From NCBI GenBank assembly GCA_020850695.1, contig JADZEF010000040.1:1-64000 (forward strand): a DNA stretch of 64,000 bases, written 5' to 3'. Made by a program: the position numbers and the translations under genes. Below are positions 43,170 through 52,914 of the stretch, one piece after another (the stretch's first letter is position 1; the number at the start of each line of letters is the position of its first letter). The notes beneath the pieces are model-generated. The model worked only from the letters and a program-made list of their open reading frames with translations, was not told where the DNA came from and did no database searches. This stretch comes from Planctomycetaceae bacterium (GTDB taxonomy: Bacteria > Planctomycetota > Planctomycetia > Planctomycetales > Planctomycetaceae).

Positions 43170-43205
43170 CGATGCCCGACTGTGAATCGTCGGGCATCGT
43201 CGTTT
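43170..43205 (+). terminator. Rho-independent terminator after rplC
   Basis: An 11-bp stem (cgatgcccgac with gtcgggcatcg) with an 8-base loop is followed by tcgttt. It lies about 40 bases after the rplC stop and indicates that rplC is transcribed as a single gene. Confidence 0.75.
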
Positions 43206-43366
43206 AAGCGATGTCGTCTCCTCCAATGCGGCGTCGATTCCCTAGGAAATCCCATCGACGATTTCTATGATCGGAACCGTCGCCGTCATGCGGGGCACGG
43301 AGCATGCGGCTGGGTTCGGCGTCATTTTCGCCGTTCACTTTCCCATGCTTTCGAAGAGGTTGGTCC

Positions 43367-44143
43367 ATGAGTCGATTGTGGTCGGTGACGAGTCTGTTCG
43401 CATTCTCAGCAGCCCTGTTCGGCGCGGCGTTCGCACATGCCCAGGATGAGAAAAAGCCCGCCAAGCCGGAGAAGCCCGTGGCCGAAGAAGAAGCGAAGGA
43501 GTTCACCGCGGCCGATAAGGAGAAAGTCAGCTACGGGATCGGCTTTAACCAGGGGAAGAAGCTCGCCGAAGCCTTCAAGCAGTCCGGAGCCGAACTCGAC
43601 GCCGAGACGGTCGCCAAGGGGCTTCTGGATGGACTGAAGGGCGAGAAGTCCAAGTTCGAAGATGAGCAGATCGAAGCGGCCTTCAAGGCGTTTCAGGGTG
43701 AAATTGAGCGGAAGCAGAAGGCAGCGGCTGAGAACACCTTGAAGGCTGGCAAGGCCTATCTGGAGAAAAACGCCAAGAAGGAAGGCGTGAAGGTGACGAA
43801 GAGCGGCATCCAGTACGAAGTGATGAAGGCGGGCAAAGGGGGGCAGTCGCCCAAGAAGACCGACACCGTCACGACGCACTATCACGGAACGTTGATCGAC
43901 GGCACCGTCTTCGACAGCTCGGTCAGCCGCAAGCAGCCGGCCCAGTTCCGCCTCGACCAGGTCATCAAGGGCTGGACCGAGATCCTGCAGCTGATGAAGG
44001 TCGGCGATAAGTGGAAGGTGACGATTCCTTCCGACCTGGCCTACGGCGCCAACCCGCGTCCGGGTGGGCCGATCGGGCCGAACGCGGTGCTCGTGTTCGA
44101 GATCGAGCTGATCAGCATCGACGACGCGGACGACACCCAGTGA
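43367..44143 (+). CDS. Exported FKBP-type peptidyl-prolyl isomerase
   Basis: This 258-residue protein has a signal peptide (SLFAFSAALFGAAFAHA), a Lys/Glu/Pro-rich segment, an FkpA/Mip-like N-terminal dimerisation domain (about 45-150; VSYGIGFNQGKKLAEAFKQS) and a C-terminal FKBP domain (about 165-255; TVTTHYHGTLIDGTVFDSSV, WTEILQLMKVGDKWKVTIPS, LAYGANPRPGGPIGPNAVLV). It catalyses proline isomerisation during folding in the periplasm. The ATG at 43367 gives the correct signal peptide. A strong terminator follows. Confidence 0.95.
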   Translation: MSRLWSVTSLFAFSAALFGAAFAHAQDEKKPAKPEKPVAEEEAKEFTAADKEKVSYGIGFNQGKKLAEAFKQSGAELDAETVAKGLLDGLKGEKSKFEDEQIEAAFKAFQGEIERKQKAAAENTLKAGKAYLEKNAKKEGVKVTKSGIQYEVMKAGKGGQSPKKTDTVTTHYHGTLIDGTVFDSSVSRKQPAQFRLDQVIKGWTEILQLMKVGDKWKVTIPSDLAYGANPRPGGPIGPNAVLVFEIELISIDDADDTQ

Positions 44144-44181
44144 GCTGAATCGGACGTCGCCGACGCCGGATGATGAAATCA

Positions 44182-44226
44182 AGAACCCTCTCCCGCGAAG
44201 ATGTCGCGGGAGAGGGTTCTCTTGTT
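44182..44226 (+). terminator. Rho-independent terminator after the FKBP gene
   Basis: A perfect 17-bp stem (agaaccctctcccgcga with tcgcgggagagggttct) with loop agatg is followed by cttgtt. Because the stem is symmetrical and the next gene is convergent, it may serve both directions. Confidence 0.85.
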
Positions 44227-44269
44227 GATGGCGTCCCGGCCGAGCGAGATCGGTCGGAATAAGCTTTCG

Positions 44270-45811
44270 TCAGGACGCCGGTTTCTTCATGCGGTTCTCG
44301 GCGATCACCCACGTGTCCTTGCTGCCGCCCCCTTGCGAAGAGTTCACGACCAGCGATCCCTTCTTGAGGGCGACGCGGGTCAGCCCGCCGGGGAGCACGA
44401 AGACCTCTTCCCCGTAGAGGATATACGGCCGCAGATCGACGTGCCGCCCCTCGAAGTGGTCGTCGACAATCGTCGGAACCCGCGATAGCGAGAGCGTCGG
44501 CTGGGCGATGTAGTTTCGCGGATTCTTCTGGATCAGGTCGGCGAACTTCCTGCGGTCGTCGGGGGTGGCGTGCGGTCCGATCAGCATGCCGTAACCGCCC
44601 GATTCATTCGCGGCCTTCACCACAAGCTTGTCGAGATTGCCGAGCACATGCCGGCGCTGCTCTTCCTCGGCACAGACGAACGTCGGCACGTTCGGCAGGA
44701 TCGCCTCTTCATTGAGGTAATACTTGATCATCCTGGGGACGTAGGCATAGACGACTTTGTCGTCGGCCACACCCGTGCCGGGCGCGTTCGCCATCGCGAC
44801 GCGTCCGCTGCGGTAAACGTCCATCAGGCCAGGAACGCCGAGGGCGGAATCGGGCCGGAAGGTCTTCGGGTCGAGGAAGTCGTCATCGATGCGGCGATAA
44901 ATGACGTCGACCCGCTCAAAGCCTCCCGTCGTCCTCATGTAGACCACGCCATCGCGGACGGCCAGGTCGCGTCCCTCGACCAGTTGCACACCCATCTGCT
45001 GGGCCAGGAACGAGTGCTCATAGTAGGCCGAGTTGTAGATTCCCGGCGTCAGCACGACGACGGTCGGATGGGCAATGTCCCGTGGGGCGAGTGACTCCAG
45101 CAGCCGCAGCAGCCGGTTCGGATAATTCTCAACCGCTCGGATCCGCGAAGCCTCGAAGAGCTGCGGAAACGTCTGCTTCATCAGAAAGCGGTTCTGCAGC
45201 ACATACGACACGCCCGAGGGGCACCGCATGTTGTCCTCGAGGACGTACATGTCTCCCTTGGCATCGCGAACGAGGTCTGTCCCCGTGATGTGGCACCAGA
45301 CGCCGTGCGGCGGTTTCAAGCCGCGGCACGCCTCGCGATACGCCTTTGCCCCTTCGAACACAGCCTCCGGAACGACCCCGTCCCGCACGATCTGGCGGTC
45401 GTGGTACATGTCGTTGATGAACAGATTGAGCGCCTTGATCCGCTGCTTGAGCCCGCTCTCCAGCCGGACCCACTCTTTGGCCGGCACGATCCGCGGGACG
45501 ATGTCGAACGGCCAGATCCGCTCGGTCCCCTGTGAATCGCCATAGACATTGAACGTGATCCCCATCCGCAGCAGCGAACGTTCGATGGCTGTCTGGCGGC
45601 GGCGCAGTTCTCCCGGAGCGAGGGAGTTGATCTTCTGGATCAGCAGCAGGGCATCGGCGCGCGGAGATCCTTCTGGCTCGAAGAGTTCGTCGTAGAAGCC
45701 GTCCGAACCCGCGTCGTAGTTGTCGAACGTGATCCACGGTTCGTGCGGGGCCGGGGCAGCGCCGCTCTGCTGCTGTTGCTGCATGCCGCTCATCAGGGTT
45801 CCTGCCATCAT
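44270..45811 (-). CDS. Circularly permuted ATP-grasp protein (DUF404/DUF407 type)
   Basis: This 513-residue protein matches the circularly permuted ATP-grasp type 2 family. Landmarks are WPFDIVPRIVPAKEWVRLES, LNLFINDMYHDRQIVRDGVV, YVLEDNMRCPSGVSYVLQNR, RLLRLLESLAPRDIAHPTVV, VLTPGIYNSAYYEHSFLAQQ and NESGGYGMLIGPHAT. Members are often paired with alpha-E and transglutaminase-like genes in a presumed peptide ligation pathway. Those partners are not seen here. The start at 45811 (MMAGTLMSGM) is a choice; an ATG at 45793 gives a Gln-rich N terminus and is also possible. Confidence 0.92.
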   Translation of the reverse strand: MMAGTLMSGMQQQQQSGAAPAPHEPWITFDNYDAGSDGFYDELFEPEGSPRADALLLIQKINSLAPGELRRRQTAIERSLLRMGITFNVYGDSQGTERIWPFDIVPRIVPAKEWVRLESGLKQRIKALNLFINDMYHDRQIVRDGVVPEAVFEGAKAYREACRGLKPPHGVWCHITGTDLVRDAKGDMYVLEDNMRCPSGVSYVLQNRFLMKQTFPQLFEASRIRAVENYPNRLLRLLESLAPRDIAHPTVVVLTPGIYNSAYYEHSFLAQQMGVQLVEGRDLAVRDGVVYMRTTGGFERVDVIYRRIDDDFLDPKTFRPDSALGVPGLMDVYRSGRVAMANAPGTGVADDKVVYAYVPRMIKYYLNEEAILPNVPTFVCAEEEQRRHVLGNLDKLVVKAANESGGYGMLIGPHATPDDRRKFADLIQKNPRNYIAQPTLSLSRVPTIVDDHFEGRHVDLRPYILYGEEVFVLPGGLTRVALKKGSLVVNSSQGGGSKDTWVIAENRMKKPAS

Positions 45812-46997
45812 GCCGCGGACCTCGCACAGAGGTGCTGGAGCGGCGAACGCTCCGCTTAGGATGCCCCACGCCGCCCCCCGCCGCAAGGGTTGCTTCGGGC
45901 GATTCGCTGCGTCGAAAGCGAGGGGGCCTCCTGGACCGATTCCGCCGCACCGGGAACCTGCTGAAAATGAATCGGTCGAGCCACGTACTGGCTCTCACAA
46001 CGCGAACGCCGAAATCGGCCGGAGCGCTGCCGGTGCGCGCGACGCATGCGGAGAACGGCGAAATCGATGAATACTCGATCGGACAACAATGGTCCCCCGT
46101 ATCCGCGAACCACATCGAATGGAATTCCAGTGAAATGATTGCCTGGGTTGAAAACCGCTTCCGTGTCCGGCGTCTTCTTTCGGAAATCAGCAGAGCGAAT
46201 AAACGACAGAAAGCCCTGAATACGAGGGAGAATCGCCGTTCACTGCTCCTCGGAATTCTGGGCGAAGTCGCTGGCGGGAACGACTGTTTCTGCGACAATC
46301 CGCTTTGGCGCGCCGTTCTTTTCCGAAGACTCCGACGACGGTCCTGGAACCCGCAAAATGTTTCGCGCCTCGGCCCACGGCACATTCCGAACCGCCGGTT
46401 CCCGGTCGTATCATGAAGGATCAGGGACGGTGAATTCTCGTGCTGTCGGACCGGATGCCGTGGCCGATGTCGCGGGCCGATCGAGGCGGGAAAACGTCCT
46501 GGCGGCCCGGCTGCACAATCGGAACGATCAATCCCATCGTCACACGGACGGGGCTTCCCGCATGACCGTTCGTCGCACGAAGTCGCTTCACGCGATCCGC
46601 TCGTTGAACTCCCTCCGCATCGTTCGGAGGAAAACAGACATGGTCAACCTTCGACGCGCCGTCACGGAGCGTCGGGATTCGTGGACGTGTCGCCCGAGAC
46701 CACCAGCCCACATCGAACCGCATGGCGGGTCATTCTCCCGCTGTTGTCCCACTCTCCCGGTCGAAGGCACGACCGGCCCATGGCCATCCCAGGGAGTGGG
46801 GCCAACAATTCCTAGATTCGCCGATCGGCGGATCGGGCGAAGCGGCCTCCCGATCGCACGCGGTGACAGGTTCATCCCCGCGAGCGGTTCCCAGTCGCTC
46901 GACGATCGCTGGTCCCGCTTCTCCTGATGTCCGAATCGAGGGTTTGCCCTGCGGTGCGGTTGTCTGACCGGAATGAAACAGAATCGATTGCGTGAAT
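45812..46997. other. 1.2 kb stretch without a supported gene
   Basis: This is the longest gene-free stretch of the window. Open frames exist on both strands (for example 46358-46927 plus), but they read as Arg/Ser/Pro-rich sequence with no family signature and no consistent codon-position bias. An AT-richer segment around 46060-46210 is the likely promoter zone for one or both flanking genes. No tRNA, hairpin terminator or direct repeat was recognised. Confidence 0.55.
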
Positions 46998-49900
46998 ATG
47001 GCCTTGCCCCCTTCGAATCGCGGCCGCATCGCTCCCGCGGGACAGTCCGGCCCGGTCGCCCAGATCCTCGGCTACCTCAACTTCTCGGCCGGCCGGTCGG
47101 ATCCGGGATTCCTGCGGCAGTTCAATGAATTCTGCGCAGTCGAATCCGCAGCAGACCCGACGCGGACGCGCTCGGCCGACGAGGTGAGAGACGATTTGCT
47201 CGCCACGCTGGCCGACCTGTGGGGCAAGGCTCCCGCCTTTTCCGATGTCGCGCAGGCCGAAGCGGTCATTCGTCTGGCGTTCGACCAGTGCCTTCCGGCC
47301 TATCGCGCCCATCACGCCGACCTCCTCTTCCATCTTCCGTCCGAGGACTTCGAGCATCCGTTGTTTCTGGCGCGGATGTTCGAAGCGGTGCTCGAACAGG
47401 GAGGGCCATGGGACGACGCGCCGCGGATCGTCGCGGGCTGCCTCGATCGGATGAATGATTTCCTCGGCCATCGACCGGTCGCCATTCTGGAGAACGGCCG
47501 GAAGATGGAACCGTACGCCCACGAGCGGTTCCGTCCCGTGCCGCTGTACATTCAGTCGGTCGGAGCGGGTTGCGGGAAATACTACAACCTCATCGCACGC
47601 ACCTTGGAGTTCTTCCAGGAGACGCCCGAGGCGATCCTGCGCGATTCGTATTTCGACCTAGAGAACCTCGAAGAACTCGCGCTCGACATGCGGGCTCACG
47701 ACCACATGCACCCGGTCAACAAGCGCACGAACTACATGTTCGGCGAATGGGACCCGCACCGCATCGACCTCAAGGGAAACTACCGGCGGTTCGTCGTCCG
47801 CAAAATCATCCTGGACGCCCTGTTGCGATGGATGGATTCTCAGGAGGGGGTCGAGCCGGAAGAAGTTCTGTTCGATGCGTCGGCCGTGCTGTGCGGGACG
47901 ATGTTGATGGCGTCGTCGATTAGCGGGGCCGGGCCGGGGTCGTTTGATTCGTCGATCACCTTGTCCGGCCTGCTCCCCAAGGTGGCCCGGCAGAGAGACG
48001 CTTTTTACGAGCGGATCCTGAAGACCGCCACCGGCGCCAGAGCCCGTCGGCTGAAGAGTCAAGAAAGCCTGACGCGGCAACCGTTCGGCCATGTCCGGCA
48101 GAGATTGAACATCGAACTGGCGAATTACGGAGCGCGGCAGGTCCAGTTCCGCCATCTGGCTCAGATCTATGCGCGGATGGGTTACGCGGACGCCAGCCGT
48201 CGGCAGGCGGCCGCCATCCCGTCGACGTCGGTCCGCTTTGAAACCGAAATCCGCTGGCGGATCGCGTCCGCTCACCAGCGGCTCGAACGGGGCGATCTTT
48301 GCAGCGCCGCTCCGCTGGCCGCCGAGTTGACCGATCACCTGAAACGCGGGATCGAGTCCGGAGCCCTGATCGATCCCTGGAATATTCTCGGTTTCCAGGG
48401 ACAGTTCCCGCTCTTTTTCGCCCGGGAAGACAGTCTGCCGGATCAACGGGCCGAGATCCTTCTCGACCTGGTCGACGGCATCTTCGGCGTCTTTTCGCGA
48501 ATCATGAATGAGGCTTCCGCCCAGGGACGCGCGGCGATGCTCGCCGAAATCTCGGAGCGTTATCGCGTCCTTGCCGACGAATGGGACAAGTACGCGACGA
48601 CGACGGTCGAAGACCTTCCCAAGGTCAACGGGCGGGAAAGTTACGAGTCGGCGCAGCACGTCTCGAAGGCCCTTGGTGAATGGCGGCTGGCGGGCGAGGC
48701 GGCCGGGGCGATTTCGTTCTGGCGGCAGCACGTCGCCGAGTTCCAGTCGGCCAAGGCTTATGCACTCGTCGTCGAAGCGCTGCTTCAGAGGAACGATGCG
48801 GTCGCGTCGATGGGCCTCCTGATGCAGTGGCTCAGCCAGGCGGAAGAGGCGGGGCTTGAGAGCGGCGGTCACTCGCTGTTCCAACTCTTGCTTCGCTGGA
48901 TGGATCTTGTCATTGCGACCGGGCACTCGGGAGATCGCGCCGGACTGGCAGCCCTCTTCCGCAGACTTTTCGACTATCTCGAAGCGAACGCGGGAGAGAT
49001 GTGGGTCGTTCCCGCCCTGGAAGACGCCCTCGGCCTTCGTGGCGGACAGGTCGAAGAACCGGCCATCGCCGAAGTGGCGGAAGACGAAGCCGAAGAGGAT
49101 GAGGACGACGAAGACAACGCCTTGTTCGAAGCCGCCTGGGACGACGTGATCTGGCGCGACAGCGCGGACGACGGCAACTTCGGCGACACCCTCGACGAGC
49201 ACGTCACCAACCCGCAGGACACCGAGTTCGAACTCCTCGCCCGCAAGCTCGAGCCGCGGCTTCGCTTCCTCAGCACCGTCGCTGAACTCTGGCAGAAGGC
49301 GGCCATCATCCTCGCCGCACAAGGGCCGCTGGCCCGCACCGAGCTTCGTGACGCCCGCGGCGTCTCCCTGGCCGAAGTGGTCCAGGGATGGAAGGACCGC
49401 ACGCTGGAGATGCAGTCAGGACTCGGTCGTCTGATGGGCTCGCTCAAGCGGTTCGAAATCTCCGCCTCCTCCGGAGACTTCGACGCCAACATCGAGTTCG
49501 ACACGCAGTACCAGACCAAGCTCTTCCTGCTGCACAACGTCATCAATACGACCATTGGCTACCGACTCGCCGAGCGCTACCTCGCTTGCTGCCTCGCCGA
49601 GCCGGTTCCCACCAAGAGCAGTTCACGCAAGAAGCCGAAGCTTGAAGAACTGCAACTCGACGTCTTCCGCGGAATCTTCCGGCGCGATACCTCCACGGTC
49701 CATCGCCGCATTCCCGACCTGCTGAAGCATCTCGCGAAGAAGCCGCTGCTTTATGTCTCGCTGGAGAACGGCGGCGATCCCGAGCAGGTCCTCGAAGTCC
49801 GCACGCTGCAGGCGGGCATCCGGTTCCTCCTGTCGCAACTTCCAGCGCTGGGACTCGTCGACGACACCTGGCAGCTGCTCTACACCGCTTTCCGCATGGA

Positions 49901-51332
49901 GAAGACGCTTCCTCCGCGCGGACAGGCCGTCACCGAATTCGACCGGCTGTTTCGCATCGCTCTCCGCGGCGCCCTGGAAGCCGTCAGCCGCTCGGCCACG
50001 ACGTGGCGGCTCCCTCCGGTCCGCACGCTCTTCGTCCGGCGCGGGCCGAAACGCTGCCTTTGCCGCCAGGAACTCCGCCGCCCCGACCGTCCTCGTCTGG
50101 GGGCCGAACCGTCCGTCGGTGGCGAGCGCTGCAAACGCTGCACGCCGGCCCGCCGCATTCCGAAAGCTCTCGCCCGGCGTCGCAAGTCAGAGAACGCCCG
50201 CTCCCGCCGTCCCCTCCCACTGCATCCACCGCGGACGGGCCGACCCCTCTCCTTCCATGTCCCCAGCCGCCTCGGTCTCGGCACGAACCTCGACACTCTC
50301 GGCCAGGAACGCATCGGTTGGAGAAACGCCTCGCTGGTGGCCCTGGTCAGCGGAGTGGTCAACGCGTTCCGCGATCTCTGGATGCGACACAGCGCGACGA
50401 TGCGGCTCTCGACGGTCGAGGCCCTGCAGAATGACATGGATTGGCGCGACGTTCAGAAGTTCATCAAGTCCTACGGGCACGACCTCTTCCACGCCCGCAT
50501 GCTGATGATCGGCAACGTCCGCGCCATCCTGCACAACGGCATCGACTGGTTCCTGGAGCATCTCGACCAGAACGAAGACCCGCTCCACCCCATCCCGCTA
50601 CTCGAAGCCCTCCGCACCGGCCGGGCCGACAGGAACGAGGTCGAGCACTGGATGGAGCTCATTTACGGGGCCATCGTCGATAAGTTCGACCGCTTCCTCG
50701 AATACAACACGACGACGACGCAGTCCGACTACGGCGAGATGCTCTATAGCCTCCTCGACTTCCTGAGAGTCGAAGCGGCCTACGATCGTCGCGCCTGGCA
50801 ACTCGCCCCCGAAAACGTCTGCCACGAACTCCTCTCCGAACTCGGCCGCACGCAGGCCGCGAACGTCTGGGAGCGGCTCTACGAGGAGCAGACCGCCGAA
50901 CAGGCCGACGTGCATGTCAAGGCCTTGAAAACCGCCGAGCAGCAGCACGGCATGCGTCTGCCGTCGCTTTCCGACCACATCCACGAGCGGTTCGTGAAGC
51001 CGCTGGCCGTCAACCGGATGCTGGCACTGGTTCCGCGGGCCGTCCAGGACGCCCGCACCGAGCGGCCCCGCTCGGCGGCCTTCGAAGCGCTGCGTCGCGA
51101 GATCGATCAATATCTCGAAAGCACGTCCGGCTCGGGCATCGACGTCCCGTCGTGGCTTCGCAATCTCGAGCGGGAAGTCGAGCGCGTCCTCGAATCGGAA
51201 GGTTCGCCCCGAGACCCGCACGACCCCGACATCCGCCTCGCCCCGCGCCGCCTGACGCTGAAGCAGACCCAGCGCCAGATCGAATCCTGCGAGCGGCTCG
51301 TCCGCGAGTTCCTCAATCACCGGCGGACGTGA
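46998..51332 (+). CDS. Very large hypothetical protein (1444 residues)
   Basis: No family is recognised for this 1444-residue protein. It has no signal peptide and no clear membrane spans, so it is probably cytoplasmic. The sequence is mostly helical and TPR-like in feel (for example YARMGYADASRRQAAAIPST, FWRQHVAEFQSAKAYALVVE). An acidic run of about 45 residues lies near 695-740 (EVAEDEAEEDEDDEDN). A Pro/Arg-rich segment near 1005-1090 contains CLCRQ and CKRC, a possible four-Cys zinc site. G/C at third codon positions continues through this segment, so it is genuine coding. The ATG at 46998 is used; a GTG two codons earlier is possible. Role unknown. Confidence 0.8.
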   Translation: MALPPSNRGRIAPAGQSGPVAQILGYLNFSAGRSDPGFLRQFNEFCAVESAADPTRTRSADEVRDDLLATLADLWGKAPAFSDVAQAEAVIRLAFDQCLPAYRAHHADLLFHLPSEDFEHPLFLARMFEAVLEQGGPWDDAPRIVAGCLDRMNDFLGHRPVAILENGRKMEPYAHERFRPVPLYIQSVGAGCGKYYNLIARTLEFFQETPEAILRDSYFDLENLEELALDMRAHDHMHPVNKRTNYMFGEWDPHRIDLKGNYRRFVVRKIILDALLRWMDSQEGVEPEEVLFDASAVLCGTMLMASSISGAGPGSFDSSITLSGLLPKVARQRDAFYERILKTATGARARRLKSQESLTRQPFGHVRQRLNIELANYGARQVQFRHLAQIYARMGYADASRRQAAAIPSTSVRFETEIRWRIASAHQRLERGDLCSAAPLAAELTDHLKRGIESGALIDPWNILGFQGQFPLFFAREDSLPDQRAEILLDLVDGIFGVFSRIMNEASAQGRAAMLAEISERYRVLADEWDKYATTTVEDLPKVNGRESYESAQHVSKALGEWRLAGEAAGAISFWRQHVAEFQSAKAYALVVEALLQRNDAVASMGLLMQWLSQAEEAGLESGGHSLFQLLLRWMDLVIATGHSGDRAGLAALFRRLFDYLEANAGEMWVVPALEDALGLRGGQVEEPAIAEVAEDEAEEDEDDEDNALFEAAWDDVIWRDSADDGNFGDTLDEHVTNPQDTEFELLARKLEPRLRFLSTVAELWQKAAIILAAQGPLARTELRDARGVSLAEVVQGWKDRTLEMQSGLGRLMGSLKRFEISASSGDFDANIEFDTQYQTKLFLLHNVINTTIGYRLAERYLACCLAEPVPTKSSSRKKPKLEELQLDVFRGIFRRDTSTVHRRIPDLLKHLAKKPLLYVSLENGGDPEQVLEVRTLQAGIRFLLSQLPALGLVDDTWQLLYTAFRMEKTLPPRGQAVTEFDRLFRIALRGALEAVSRSATTWRLPPVRTLFVRRGPKRCLCRQELRRPDRPRLGAEPSVGGERCKRCTPARRIPKALARRRKSENARSRRPLPLHPPRTGRPLSFHVPSRLGLGTNLDTLGQERIGWRNASLVALVSGVVNAFRDLWMRHSATMRLSTVEALQNDMDWRDVQKFIKSYGHDLFHARMLMIGNVRAILHNGIDWFLEHLDQNEDPLHPIPLLEALRTGRADRNEVEHWMELIYGAIVDKFDRFLEYNTTTTQSDYGEMLYSLLDFLRVEAAYDRRAWQLAPENVCHELLSELGRTQAANVWERLYEEQTAEQADVHVKALKTAEQQHGMRLPSLSDHIHERFVKPLAVNRMLALVPRAVQDARTERPRSAAFEALRREIDQYLESTSGSGIDVPSWLRNLEREVERVLESEGSPRDPHDPDIRLAPRRLTLKQTQRQIESCERLVREFLNHRRT

Positions 51333-51391
51333 TCGCAACGTCCTGCCGTCAAGAATGTCTATTTAGGAATATGTGACGAGTCCGCGTCCGA

Positions 51392-52894
51392 TCAAGGTTG
51401 CGGACTGGGCTTGTCCGCGAGGTCAAGGACCTGCCGTCGAGCCCTGCTGCGGATGGCGGAGTTCACCTCTTGCTGCTTTCGAACCAGCGAGTCCAGTTCG
51501 ATCAGAGCATGGGCGTTGATGAGACGCTGTTCGAGTTCGTCGAGCTGATCAAGCATCTTCAGCCCGTCCTTGACGGCACGTTTCCGTAGGACGTGGAGAG
51601 CCGTAATCCGAAGATTGAGCTCCAGCGTTTGGTCGCTTACCAAGGCCAACAGGCCGTTCGATTCATTTCCTACTTCATTCAGGAATTGCAGGGCGGCCAG
51701 TCGAATGGACGGTTCCGAATCCGTGTCCGCAGTATTTCGCAGGATCGTTCGCAGCAGCGGGTGGGAGAGCGATGTCCGTCCGATCGTCTGAACAATCTCA
51801 TCCCGCACATCCGGCTGGAGCCGCTTCACAGCCTTCCAGATCGCGTCATGGTCTTTGGCCGGAAGATCCGCGGAAAGATCTGTCATCGATCGCACGGCCA
51901 TTCCGCGGACCCGTTCGCTCGGATGAGTGAGCGCGGGAATAATCATCTGCTGAATGAGCGCGCCATCGAGGATCCCCACGTCGAATTCGCGGGGCGGGCT
52001 GCGACCGTCGAGCGACCAGAAAACTTTCGCTTGCAATCGCATGTCGTCCAGCGTCGTCGCTAGAAGGTCATTCGCAACCTTCCAAACCCGTTCTTTCTGT
52101 TCACGCGGCGTTTCCGCATAGGCGAACGGAACCAGTTGCAGCAGAGCTTGCGCGTTCCGAACGTTCCGTTTGCCTCGCGCCAGAGACGCGATGAGTTCGT
52201 CCACCGGCGGTGTGGGGACTTTGCCGCGACGCGCCAGCCGCGCCTGCGACAACCATTTTCCTGTCCAGTGATAGCCATTGCCTGCAAAACGTCGCAGGTA
52301 TTGCGCGACGTCTCGCTCAGAGAAGTCCGACTTTTCAACCGCTTCGATCTCTTGTGGGTAGTTTGGAGGAAACTCCCTTACGGGCCAGTCGTTTCTTCGA
52401 AAGGTGCGCAACTGATCGACATCTCCTTTGACTTCCAGGTAAGTGTTCAGCGTATCTGTGCCATACGGGATCTGGCGATAGAGCAGCGTCAAGTCCGAAT
52501 GCCAATCGAGAAATGTGCGGGTGGCGAGCTGCACATCGGGCGACTTCGCATTGCGTCGCAGCACGGTCCGCAGCGCGGCGCCGGCGATCGAATACGACCG
52601 CGGACCGATGCGATCGAGCGCGAGGATCGCCCGCTCGCGGACGGTCGCGTCGTCGTCGAGCAAGGCCGCCGAGAGGGGAATCCATGCCGGCATCGCCGCG
52701 GGTCCGAGATCGACCAGCTTCCGCACCGATTCCCGCCGCACTTCAACATCGCCGTCGCTCAATCCCGCAACGAGTTGCTTGATGCCTTCGTCCGGCTTGA
52801 GGCGTTCGCTGATGAGCGGCTGCTGCGCCGGAGCGGGCGTCGCCAGCAGGAACGAACACAGGAACCCGAGCAGCGCCGTGATGCGAATCGCCAT
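51392..52894 (-). CDS. Exported HEAT-repeat protein, hypothetical
   Basis: This 500-residue protein has a signal peptide (ITALLGFLCSFLLATPAPA) and HEAT-like helical repeats: GLSDGDVEVRRESVRKLVDL, ALLDDDATVRERAILALDRI, and LTHPSERVRGMAVRSMTDLS. Such solenoids act as scaffolds for protein-protein contact. It probably resides in the periplasm. A central region (about 120-300) lacks clear repeats. It lies directly downstream of the exonuclease gene (about 20 bases), so the two may be co-transcribed although their functions seem unrelated. Confidence 0.82.
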   Translation of the reverse strand: MAIRITALLGFLCSFLLATPAPAQQPLISERLKPDEGIKQLVAGLSDGDVEVRRESVRKLVDLGPAAMPAWIPLSAALLDDDATVRERAILALDRIGPRSYSIAGAALRTVLRRNAKSPDVQLATRTFLDWHSDLTLLYRQIPYGTDTLNTYLEVKGDVDQLRTFRRNDWPVREFPPNYPQEIEAVEKSDFSERDVAQYLRRFAGNGYHWTGKWLSQARLARRGKVPTPPVDELIASLARGKRNVRNAQALLQLVPFAYAETPREQKERVWKVANDLLATTLDDMRLQAKVFWSLDGRSPPREFDVGILDGALIQQMIIPALTHPSERVRGMAVRSMTDLSADLPAKDHDAIWKAVKRLQPDVRDEIVQTIGRTSLSHPLLRTILRNTADTDSEPSIRLAALQFLNEVGNESNGLLALVSDQTLELNLRITALHVLRKRAVKDGLKMLDQLDELEQRLINAHALIELDSLVRKQQEVNSAIRSRARRQVLDLADKPSPQP

Positions 52895-52914
52895 GCGAGG
52901 TCTCCGACCCTGGA

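Noticed and set aside
45129-46385. A 418-codon minus-strand frame upstream of and overlapping the ATP-grasp gene
   Set aside because: It overlaps the ATP-grasp gene in another frame and is Arg/Ser-rich with no motif.
49990-50330. Suspected pair of compensating frameshifts in the giant gene
   Set aside because: The Pro/Arg-rich segment looked out of frame, but G/C at third positions continues in the main frame and a Cys-pair pattern is present. The other frames read as low-complexity Ser/Pro/Arg-rich sequence.
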